Shown piece by piece: positions 33,862 to 44,500 of a stretch of 64,000 nucleotides of DNA. A program made the translations under genes and the position numbers. Under the pieces are notes generated by a model. It did no database searches. It was not told the origin of the DNA and saw only the letters and a program-made list of their open reading frames with translations. Position 1 is the stretch's first letter, and every line of letters begins with the position of its first letter. Origin of the DNA: Coenobita brevimanus (taxonomy: Eukaryota; Arthropoda; Malacostraca; Decapoda; Coenobitidae); contig CM064715.1 of NCBI GenBank assembly GCA_032717465.1, positions 36,265,546 to 36,329,545 on the forward strand. Direction: 5' to 3'.

Positions 33862-34385
33862 ATAACTTACTCAGCTCAGTGAAATCGTCTGGCGTCGACC
33901 GGAATTGAATACTGATGTCGCTCCGACCATGTAAGGGATAAAAATAAAATATTAGCACTCAAGTTCCTAAGCTTACTCTCAACTAAATCGTATGCTCTGA
34001 TATTAACTGAAATATAATACTAGAATTATCCCCGCAGTAAGAAGGATTTTAATAACAAATAATTTTATACTTTCAGGCGCCTATGATCACTTGAGTTAAT
34101 AAAATACTCTAGCTTTCGATGGAATACAATACTAGTTACTGCATCCATGAAAAGGTAGATTATAACTGTATTAACAATTTCAGACTCATATACTCACTCT
34201 CAGCTAATTAAAATCGTCTGGTGTTGGCTGGAATATAGTTGTCCTGCCCATAAGAAGGTTACCGGTATGAGTTGTGATATTCACTCTTCTATATCCAGTC
34301 TCAGATGAATAAAATAGGTTGACGATAGCTGGAATAGGTTACTAAAATTGTCTGCACCACGAAAGGTTAAGAGGTTTCTGTAATG
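33862..34385. repeat. Ancient ~105-bp tandem repeat, five units
   Basis: Units start near 33866, 33972, 34090, 34194 and 34300. Each has a CTCAGCT(A/T)A(A/T) start, AAAATCGTCTGG-like and GGCTGGAATA-like words, then a CC.A.AAGAAGGT end. Divergence is high, so the duplication is old. Confidence 0.6.
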
Positions 34386-34845
34386 GACACATTGCACTTT
34401 CTGATTGTTGTTCTCTGCGTTCACTTCTTTCTTCATCAGTCTAATTTCATTTTCCGTCTCATTTTTTTTTTTTTTTTTTTTTTGTAGCTGTACTGACTTG
34501 CATATATATAAAAACCTCTTCACTGCGACTTTATTCATTATCAGGATAGATCTCTGGCAGTGAGGTGATTAACGAAGGCTGTATCTAATTCCTCGAGTTT
34601 GGAGTCTAAGCTGAAAACAAATGGCTGGAGGTAGGGAGCATAAATCAACAGAACGCGTCGCCTGATTTAAGAGACTAAAGAAGTAGCTCAAAGTCACTAT
34701 GCACCCTGATGTGCTATTTTACTGAGGGATCCGTGAGCCAGGTAAGTGAATGTATTGTCCTCTTGATTGGCCATATTGCTAAAGTTTAGAGCGCGAAAAC
34801 AAGTTCCCAGTTTTTTACGATAGTTTTTGAGGCCTGTAATGGATG
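34386..34845. other. Unassigned sequence with T-run
   Basis: No gene recognised. A 23-bp T-run lies near 34463-34485. Confidence 0.3.
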
Positions 34846-34950
34846 CCGACCTCTTGTCAAAACAGTGACACAATGTCATTATGTATACGATTGACCCACG
34901 TTCAGTCATATACATAATGACATTGTGTCACTGTTGTGACGAGAGGTCGG
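34846..34950. repeat. Long hairpin (42-bp arms, 21-base loop)
   Basis: Arms 34846-34887 and 34909-34950 pair with two or three mismatches, centred on CAGTGACACAATGTCATTAT. The structure is either a tiny fold-back transposon or a hairpin RNA source. No target duplication found. Confidence 0.85.
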
Positions 34951-35744
34951 AATACTTTCGTTTAAATAGAGAGTTTGTGGTTCGTCAGAGCCGATCCCTG
35001 ATTCGTTTCGTTCATCCATTAATGACAGGAACATAAACCTTACCTGTTTATAATGTAAGGCTTAAATTGCCACGTTAATATGAATTAATGGACGTCCAAA
35101 ACCACACATAACCTGTGTTAACGATAAACAACCGTATGTTCTTGTAACTCAAGGTCCAACTTGCAGTGTGTATATCGCATAACACCTTATAACAGGATGA
35201 AATATTTGGCAGCTATACCAAAGTATTGTATGTTATTAATTTGTTGATGCTTAATACAGAGGTGAATGATAATATGATCAATACCAGATCGATCATTTAT
35301 CAGTATCTTAGTTTATGCTGGTTAACAAAAGGCAGGCCTGAGGGACGAGAGGGTAAAGGAAATGTTTCATGGAGGCAGGAACCCAGAGAGTGGGGTGGTG
35401 GAGGTGGGAGCAAGAATGGATGAGAAATACATCATATCTTTCAACAGATGTTGTTCTCTGTATCATATCTGTAACATTATAATACAGGACGTAAGTATAT
35501 AGACAATAACACAATACATTGTAGGTCTTTTCATTTTCGTGCCTTTCTCATATATTGTGGATAACAGCACAGTATTACACATTAAATACCTTTACCGGTA
35601 TATACTTACTACTACTGGTTCTGACTGTCAATCAAAACAATCATGACACACTAACGTCACCAGCTTTGGCTGTTCCACATCTATCCAACAACGCTTACAC
35701 TGGGGTTGGGGTAGGAGCGGTGGGTTGGGGTGTTCGATCGCCAG
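34951..35744. other. Unassigned sequence
   Basis: No gene or element recognised. Confidence 0.3.
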
Positions 35745-35825
35745 GTAGCTCAGTGGCCGCGACTTCGGCTACAAGTGGGGGAGAAACTAGTGATTTCGGG
35801 TGTACAACCCGACATTCTCCTCTCT
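35745..35825 (+). repeat. Possible degenerate tRNA-like SINE head
   Basis: CAGGTAGCTCAGTGGCCGCG fits an A box well. The later GGGTGTACAACCCG is only a poor B box. No tail or target duplication is visible, so this is tentative. Confidence 0.3.
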
Positions 35826-37081
35826 GCAATTATTTTTCATAAATTACCCCACCGTATGGAATTTTTCATTGTATCATGAAAGTTTTTCTGTGCTGACTTA
35901 CACAAGGTCAGTTAGTCTACACATGTAGGACCGGGATCCTTTCTGGTACGATGTCGCACTACTTCATTCTTGCTGTCAAGAATGTTACTGTACAGTACTT
36001 AAGATATCTCGTATTAAACAGTCCGGTTAAGGTCATAGCTAACTGTCTTTGTTCGAAAATCACCTTTATGATGAATAAAGCTGTTTGATATTAGCAAGAA
36101 TACAACACAATATGGCCTCTGGTTGAGGAGATTCAGGAAGAAAGCTGCAGTTGGCTCTTCCCTTTGGGTAGAGATAGGTATAATTTTAAGTCAGGGGTGC
36201 GGCCTAACAATTCACTTTTTTATATGCATTCCACAGTGTAACCTGAGGGAAACAGGAATATCGGCTTCACTGCATGAATCCGGTCAAATATTTTATTACT
36301 GCCGTCACGACGGTTTTATTCAACGATTTCATCCAGTTTAATTTATACATGTATTATTGAAAAAGGCTTATTAAAACTATATCAATCTGCTCCAGTTCGA
36401 AAAAATTCTCACCCTTAAGAAACTCGTTTGGCAGTGGTAAGAATAAAACAGAAATACGTTGCCTGGTTGAATGAGCTACTGAAGGAAGCTGTGGTTGGCT
36501 GTCCTCTTTGTGTACAGTATACAGACAGTCGCAGTTCTCATTATAAACAGGGGAGTACTTCAAGATACAACTTTGGAGAAACAGGCAGAACAATGTCTGG
36601 CGAGGGTGGAGATAGGAGACAGACGAAAGAAAAGAAAAAAAAACGTCAGAACACACGGCTTGCAGTTTATGAATATGGGAATATATTTCGCAATAAGCTA
36701 TATAGTATAGTTATTAAAATTATATCTCCTTTGTAGGTAGGTGCAATGTGCAAATTACGAAATTAGAGATCTTTTACTTAACAGTTTTCACATTATGATA
36801 CTTCATATTGTTATTACATGCTTCGAAAATGTTAACGAGATCATTATAGTAAGTACAGTACTAGTACAATTGGGTAACCTGACTCTTATAATGGTTACAG
36901 CTATTGCAAACAGAACAATTATCTCTGCAGAGGGACAGCAACATGATGATGATGATATAGAGAAACGTAGGCAACGCTACGCTGTTGCAACTCTCCCTCT
37001 GACCAAGCACACATACCCCCCCATCTCCCTGTACACCTAACCAAACGCATAACGGCCCTAACCCCCCCCCCATCTTTTCTT
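35826..37081. other. Unassigned sequence, with an old partial duplication
   Basis: No gene recognised. A word of ~35 bp, GAAAGCTGCAGTTGGCTCTTCC at 36139 and GAAGCTGTGGTTGGCTGTCC near 36485, recurs with similar following words, hinting at an old ~348-bp tandem duplication (36125-36600). Confidence 0.3.
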
Positions 37082-38625
37082 TTAGAGGTGGGGAGTCCGT
37101 TCTTTTGGTAAATTGTTGACTGGGATTGAACATTCTATACCAGCTTGTATTAAGTCATTAATGCGGAACTGGATAAATTTGATGTCAATGGAGAAGAAAG
37201 ACTGCCATGGAATATCAGCAAGATAATTTCTAAAGCCATCCCAGTCTTCCCTATCAAGGTGCTGTCTGGTCACCCTGATAGGTTCAGAATGAGGAGGTTT
37301 GGAGCAACTGATTAATGAGGCTTTGATGAGATTGTGGTCGGAAGATCCAAATGGTGACAGTAACTCTGACGTGCTTTGCCAGCCCTCCCGGATTCGCCGG
37401 GATTCTCCCGGATTCCTGAATCTCCCGTCTCCCGAAATGGATTCCAAATCTCCCGGAATCATAGAAAAATGTATTGTTTGCAGTAAAATGCAGTAGCAGT
37501 GTAGCACATTAGTTAATATGTAGTTATTTTCTAAACGTAATTTAACACGAAACGTGACAGAACAGACAGCAATGGACGAGGTAAGTGTACACGTTTTGCA
37601 CAGGATAGCTGGTGGAGACGGATCAGCTGCTGAACATAAGTCCAGTTCAGTCCCTTCGTCAGTTAGCAACGCACTCCCGCCTGGCGTGACGTGTCAGGGA
37701 TGATAGCAGTCGGAGATGTGCTGATGCAATCCTCTAATAATTTTTTTTTAAAGAAATATGAATGATGAAACCCATCTTACATACTTTCTTCCCTGAAATA
37801 AGTAGGCATGGTATTCATAGTGTTAAGAAAGTTGTCCGTTGACACTGGTTTTCTATAGTTTTCGTCTACTACACCTTCAAATAAAAACATCTTTTTTTTT
37901 TTTCAGGAATTAGTTTATTCCCGTCTTTATAGTGAAAAGTTTGGTTTACCTTAGTATATAAAGTATATAAACCAACCTGAAGTGATTAGCGAGTGATCAC
38001 TTTATTTCAGCCACAGTACATTAACAAGAAACAAGATAAATTGCAGCTGCACTTACGATGCATCCCTATTTTGCGGTGTTTGTGTATGATCTCCCGGATT
38101 TGTAGTTCAGATAGTTGGTAACCCTACCTCTGTCCTGTACTGATCCGGGTTATTTGCCTGGTTGGTTGTTTTACCAATTGCGTGAAATGAAATGTTTCTG
38201 CAAACAGCTTGCATTCTAGACCAGTATTGTCAGTCCTGGTTGAGTGCAACAGCCATTCTACATTATGGAAGTTGAAATAATCCAAAACGATAATTTCAGT
38301 TATAAGGGTGAGGTTAAGGTTGGTCAACTGTGTAGATAAGGAGTCAAATACGCCGAGTTCTGAAGAACCACTTGGGGAGCGATAAACTATAGATACATTC
38401 GGTAATATTTAGGTAATTTAGTTTGTATAATCAATAAGTAAGGTTAGCTGAATTGAATTTCAACCGTATATTAGAAGAACAGGTGCCACCCTTGTTACGG
38501 AAATTTGTGAGGAGCTGGTAACCAGGAAAACTACAAGTGGATATATCAGCAGAGGGAGAGATTTGGGTTTCTTTGAGGAACAGGGCTAGGGAGGATATAG
38601 AGTGGAGGTGGATAAGTGCATGTTG
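37082..38625 (-). pseudogene. LINE endonuclease domain, interrupted
   Basis: Minus-strand APE endonuclease of a CR1/Jockey-like LINE. From the right: SLALFLKETQIS (catalytic Glu) with FPGYQLLTNFRNKGGTC at 38450-38600, and VLDYFNFHNVEWLLH (usually GDFN.H) at about 38260. FTQLVKQPTRQITR ends near 38130. After a ~750-bp insertion, LLSPFGSSDHNLIKASLI (catalytic SDH) resumes at 37360, then REDWDGFRNYLADIPW and the linker toward RT. The RT itself is missing to the left of 37082. It could be a relative of the LINE at 2777-12790. Confidence 0.8.
37370..38118. mobile_element. hAT-like non-autonomous element inside the LINE
   Basis: Endonuclease coding stops at about 37370 and resumes at about 38125. 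The insert's right end on the other strand reads TAGGGTTACCAACTATCTG, a hAT-like TIR (CAGGGTTGCCAAC type). The left end has TTTGCCAGCCCTCCCGGATT. Both ends carry CTCCCGGATT words in inverted order. The flanks ACTCTGAC and CCTCTGTC could be a decayed 8-bp target duplication. No transposase is encoded. Confidence 0.6.
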
Positions 38626-39239
38626 TACAGAAAAAAAAAAAAAAAAAACAGTGGGTCTTGTTACACGCCCATCAGCCAACAGAAATGTAGTAATATGCAT
38701 TTACTAGATACAGAATGTCCAATAAAATGTATAGGAATTCTTAAGATGTCACATACAGGAGAGAGAACCAGCACAAGAGAAGCATAGAAGCACAAACATA
38801 GCAGCACTTACCACAGCCTGGGATGATGCCTTCGCGCCGCCTTATCAGTAGATGGTACGGGGTCAGTGAGCAATGGCAAATCACCCACCTACACGACACC
38901 TCTGTCTGTCTGTCTGTCTCTGAATTTTACTACTCATATTTGTTTGTTTATACATGCCCCCTACTGGTACACTCTAGTGTTTCCTCTTACATTGGCTAGA
39001 GTAGTATGTTTGTCAGCGGCTATGGTTAGGCTGTGGAAGCCGTTGTCTATGACGTAAATAAACAAGCGAAATATGCACAGTATTCAGTAATGTAATGGGT
39101 GTTGCAATTGCCGATAAATGTGAGACGGAATGAAGGACAGCAACTATTTGTATATGTAATTATACATGTAATGGATGTAATGTTTTCTGAAAATTTTGGA
39201 ACAAATTCAGGATATTCACGGAGAATTGAAAGTAATACT
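38626..39239. other. Unassigned sequence with A-run
   Basis: An 18-bp A-run at about 38631-38648 adjoins the LINE fragment. Beyond it no gene is recognised. Confidence 0.3.
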
Positions 39240-39358
39240 TTTTTTTTTTTTTTTTTTTTTTCCTATCGACCATTGAGGCCGGGGCCTCTGGTCATTAAGG
39301 CAAATATATATATATATTTATATGTATATATATTGACACATATATACATATATATACG

Positions 39359-39410
<52 letters not shown>

Positions 39411-39467
39411 CATACATACATACACACACACATCCATGCATATGAACATACACACTTTCATGCACAC

Positions 39468-39535
<68 letters not shown>
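39240..39535. repeat. T-run, short palindrome and (AT)n/(CA)n microsatellite
   Basis: A 22-bp T-run (39240-39261) is followed by GACCATTGAGGCCGGGGCCT and CTGGTC, a near-palindrome. Compound AT/ATAC/CA repeats then run through 39301-39532. Seen from the minus strand, the first part looks like a small retroposon end with a poly-A tail. Confidence 0.7.
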
Positions 39536-39539
39536 ATTT

Positions 39540-40667
39540 TTATTTTATTTTTTTTGTATTTTTATTTTTATTTTTTGGTAATTTTTTATATTTTTAACCT
39601 TATATTATTTATAAACAACAATGCCTAATATAAAGACCCTAAAACTAATCACCTAACAGACAAATCGCTAACCTATACTAAGTCCTAAGAGACAAATAAC
39701 TAGACCTACACTAATGGTAAAAAAAACTCGACCAAAAGAACACCATCGACTGCAGATATGTAATGCCTTTTTACATTACATGCCTGCATTCATCACCTGG
39801 TGACTGTCAGTCGAGGCACAACCTAATACAGGGGACATCAATATATGAAAGGGAACCAGACGAGTCAGGAACATTTCCATATACGTCAGCTGTCGGCCCT
39901 AATTAGAATGACTTAAGCAAGATGGTATAATGTATTTACATAATTTATACAAAAAGTGAAGAACCTCGCCCAGCAGACCACCATCGACTGCAAGTGCCCA
40001 ATACCTTCCTATATTGCACACTTGCACTCATCAGCTGGTGACTGTCAGGCGAGGAACTTGGCCTAATGTAGCGGACATCTATATTAGAAATAGATCAGTG
40101 GGAGGAGGACCTATTTAAAATATGTCAACTGTCAACCCTGATTAATATTACAATATATACATATTTACCGTTGATAAAAACCATAACCACACAGTAAAAA
40201 AGTCACATCACTCTGATCAGTCCGGTCTCTCTCAAGAAAGCCATCAATTGATCAGTCATAACAATGTCCCCATCACCCAGGATGGTGGAAAGGGTGAAGG
40301 GGACGTCTGCTGCGCCGCAGTAATTAATTTTCACTGAATAACCACTTGATTTGCTCAGTCTGCGTAATAAGTGGTGGATTTATATACTTCCCCCTAAGAG
40401 GACAAACCATAATATAGTGATGCAATGTGTGTGATGCCGGTGCCCCACAAGCTGCACAAGGAACGGGGTCATCTCTGGTGAATTCCCAGTAATACACCAG
40501 TCCTGTATGAGACAGCCCTAGCATGTATTCAGTATGGACGGTGGGTGTTAGTGCCGAAGTGGTGACATGTGGAGGTGTAGGAGGACTACTGGACCTTGGG
40601 ATAAGCTACTGCCCCCTATTTTTAGGCCCTAAAGTCTTTGCCCAGAGTCGGACACATTAAATATATA

Positions 40668-40668
<1 letters not shown>
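39540..40668 (-). pseudogene. I-type LINE 3' end (C-terminal ORF2 and 3' UTR)
   Basis: The frame at 40324-40524, extended upstream, reads MLGLSHTGLVYYWEF, CAACGAPASHTLHHYIMVC and ends at WLFSEN. This is the Cys/His C-terminal end of an RNase H-containing LINE. The sequence to its left is 3' UTR, containing a ~210-bp duplication (39736-39940 and 39960-40155) with shared ACCATCGACTGCA and TGGTGACTGTCAG. The other half of this LINE is at 47164-48072, across the Gypsy element. Confidence 0.7.

Positions 40669-40751
<83 letters not shown>
40661..40751. repeat. (AT)n tract left of Gypsy element
   Basis: About 90 bp of AT repeats abut the left LTR. A similar tract abuts the right LTR (47078-47163). 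Confidence 0.95.
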
Positions 40752-40755
<4 letters not shown>

Positions 40756-41537
40756 ACGGAACAGAGAAAGATAATGTACACTTTAAGTGAGAATACGAAG
40801 AGTCACTACTGTCCCGTAAAGTTCCAGGTTCAAAACAAAAGAGTTAGGTAAAATTACAAGTTAAAGTTTAATGCTCAAACTAACAACAAAACATTCAGGA
40901 CTCATAAGGATAATGTAATGGCAAATAAACAGGTCAAATATATGGTTAACTGCAATAGCCTCTATTAACACGAAATTAGCAAGAATAAATTAATCTAAGT
41001 CAGCCCTGATAAAATGAGATACCAGATAATACTCAGTGAATGCCAGATAAATTATTACAGATACAAAATAATATTAAAACTGATGGACATAAAGATCCCT
41101 ACATGAATTACAAAAACTTCACTAGGCCTACAAATTAAACTTATGCTATACAGTACAAGAAAAATACAACAGTCATACTCAAATTACACACAGCTGCTAG
41201 ATGTTTGGAGATTTCTTGAGCACTCACAATAATAATATCTGTACAGGGGAGGACAGAGATGTGAACAAAATGAGGAGCAGATCTAAGTGGCAATGATGCA
41301 GAGACTGAGCTCATTATATAGGGGCCAGCAGAGCCTGATACAACTTGTAAGCAGGACGCGCAAATGAAGCCATGGGGACAAAGAGCTGATAATCCCGCTC
41401 TAAGCAACAGAGAGAACGACTTACTCTACTATAACGGTAGAAGGGGGAACTGAGGCAGAACACGCTCGTGATCAAACATGCAGCATACTGAGTGTTAAAA
41501 TTACACAAAGGATGATGAAATCATAGGCTATGTAACA
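40752..41537 (-). repeat. Gypsy 3' LTR
   Basis: 786 bp, starting TGTTACGGAACAG and ending GCTATGTAACA. It is identical by eye to 46292-47077 except at 41493. Beside it on the inside, the minus strand reads TTTGTGGGGAGG, the polypurine tract that primes plus-strand synthesis. Confidence 0.97.
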
Positions 41538-41599
41538 CCTCCCCACAAAGAAAAAAGAAATTTACAAAGGAAATTTCTTATTACTCTAAAACAATCTGT

Positions 41600-44500
41600 C
41601 TAAAGTCTAGATAAGCAATCTGCAATAACATTTTCTTTCCCCTTGACATGTTGTATGTCTAATGAATACTCCTGAAGAAGTAGACTCCATCTTGTCAATC
41701 TCTGATTTTTATCTTTAAACTTACTAAGGAATTTCAATGGGTTATGATCGGTATAAATGACTATGGGGTCAAAACCAGAACACAAATAAAATGAAAAATG
41801 CTGTAAACCCAAAATCAAGGCCAAAAGCTCTTTCTCAATAGTTGAGTAGTTCTTTTGAGGTGGAGTGAACTTCTTACTGTAATAAGATACAGGATGTTCA
41901 ATACCCTGATCATCCTCTTGCAGCAAAACAGCCCCAGCTCCTGTATCACTTGCATCAACAGCCATCTTAAAAGGCTTAGCAAAATTTGGAGTAGCGAGCA
42001 CTGGCTGACTTAATAGAATAGCTTTAAGTTTGTTGAAAGAGGATTCACAGTTATCGGTCCAGACAAATTCAACTCCCTTTTTCAGTAGGTCTGTAAGTGG
42101 TGATACAAGAATAGAAAAGTTAAGAACAAATCTCCTGTAATAACCTACCATTCCCAAAAATCTTTGTAGCTCTTTCCTACTTTTAGGTCTGGGAAGATCA
42201 CTTATAACCTGAACCTTAGCTCCTGGTGGTGCAACATGTCCATCACCAATTACATACCCAAGGTACTGAACTTCAGCTTGACCAAACTCACACTTTGATA
42301 AATTAGCTACAAGATTAGCATGAACTAAACGCTCAAGAAATTTACTGACATGGCATAGGTGATCTTTCCAGTTGTCACTGAAGATTAATACATCATCAAT
42401 ATAAACAACACACCCTGCCAAACCCTCTGTTACAACATTCATGAGCTTCTGAAATGTGGCTGGTGCATTCTTCATACCATACGGCATTACAGAACATGCA
42501 AAAGCCTTTCCTAGTGTTACAAAACATGAGATCTCCCTAGCACGTTCAGTCATAGGTACTTGCCAGTATCCCTTTAACAAATCAAACTTACTTATGTACC
42601 TAGCCTTTCCGATCTTGTCTATGCAATCTTCCACACGAGGGAGAGGGTAAGAGTCTGTTTTAGTTATCTGATTAACACGTCTGTAGTCAATGCAAAGCCG
42701 CTGTGACCCACCTGGCTTAGGGACCAGAGTGACAGGAGAACTCCACTCGCTCTGACAGGGCTCAATCATCTTGTGGTCCAACAGGTAGCCAAGCTCCTTC
42801 TGGATGAGAGGAACTTTCACTGGGTTCACACGGTAAGGAGGCAATTTAATTGGCTTTGCGTCTCCAACATCGACATCATGCATCAACACAGTGGTTCTTC
42901 CTGGAGTAGCACGGAACACTTGCGGGTACTCCTGCAGTAATGCCGAAAACTCCTGCCTTTCCTTGGGAGGTAGATGAGAAAGCTTAGTCTGGAGATCATT
43001 CATGATATCAGGATTCTTCCCCAAACTATCACTCAGGCTCATGCTGCATGGGAGAACTTCACTTGTAGACTCGGGTGGAACAGCTACAGTGCAGACTGGA
43101 TTATTTTCGTCCCGCCTGTGATATAACTTTAGCATGTTGATGTGACATAGTTGCTTGCTCTTTCTACGATCTGGTGTGGCGATGACATAGCTGACATCAC
43201 TGAGTTTCTTCTCCACGAAATAAGGGCCACTAAACTTGGCTTGAAGAGGTTGCCCATGAACTGGTAGCAGAATCAAAACCTGATCTCCTGGCTGAAAGTG
43301 GCGTAACCTGGACTTCTTATCATACCAAGTCTTCATCTTCTCCTGAGCAGCTCCTAAATTCTCTCTCGCCAGCTGTAAAGCAGTGGACAGCCGTTCTTTG
43401 AACTTCATCACATACTCCAGCAGGTTGACGTCATCTTCCTCCGACAGCCAGCATTCCTTGAGTAACTTAAGGGGTCCTCTTACTTCATGGCCAAACAGTA
43501 GTTCAAAAGGTGAGAAGCCCAGTGATTCATTTGGAGATTCTCTTGCAGCAAACACAACGAATGGAAGACCTTTATCCCAGTCTTTCTGATGTTCCAAACA
43601 GTATTTCTTGAGCATCGATTTGAGTGTTTGATGATATCTCTCCAACGCTCCTTGGGTCTGGGGATGGTAAGCTGAAGACGTGATCTGGGTGATGCCCAAC
43701 TCTTTCAGAGACTGCTTGAAAACGTCTGACATGAAATTACTTCCCCGGTCTGACTGTACCTCCTTGGGCAGACCAAACTTTGTGAAGAACCCTAGCATTT
43801 CCTTAACCACGTTCTTTGCTGAGATATTTCTAAGTGGAATGGCTTCAGGATAACGAGTAGCCATATCAATCAGGGTCAACACATAAGAAAATCCTGAAGA
43901 AGTCTTAGGAAGAGGGCCCACAATATCCACCAACACACGGGTGAAAGGCGCCTCAAAAGGAGGAATGGGAACTAGAGGTGCAACCTTTTCAGTCTGATTA
44001 CACTTCCCCACAACTTGACAGGTGTGACAAGACTTACAATACCAGGAAACATCCCTGAAGATACCTGGCCAGTAGAAGTGTTTCAAAATGCGTGCCACAG
44101 TCTTCCTCACTCCAAGGTGTCCTGCCAAACTGGAATCATGAGCCACTCGAATGATATCCTGCCTACAAACACGAGGGATGACAACTTGATGTACAACCTC
44201 CCATTCACAGTCGGCTGATGCTATTGGGGGTCTCCACTTCCTCATAAGTACTCCTGACTTTACATAATAACAAGTAGAAGCACCGGCTGACTCTTCTTCA
44301 CTGTAAGCAGAGTTAGCTAGACCTTTCAACTCAGGGTCAGCAACCTGCAACTCAACCAACTCTTGACGAGACAAATTATCAACACTACGGGGTACTGCCT
44401 CATCTGGTGAGTGGTCCAAATTAGCAAGAAAAGTGTCAGCTAGGATAACATCATCATCATCATCATTATCCTCTAAATCACCAGTAACTTTAGACTTAGC

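Noticed and set aside
41141..41407. 88-codon frame in both Gypsy LTRs (also 46681-46947)
   Set aside because: Duplicated only because the LTRs are duplicated; no domain or similarity is recognised.
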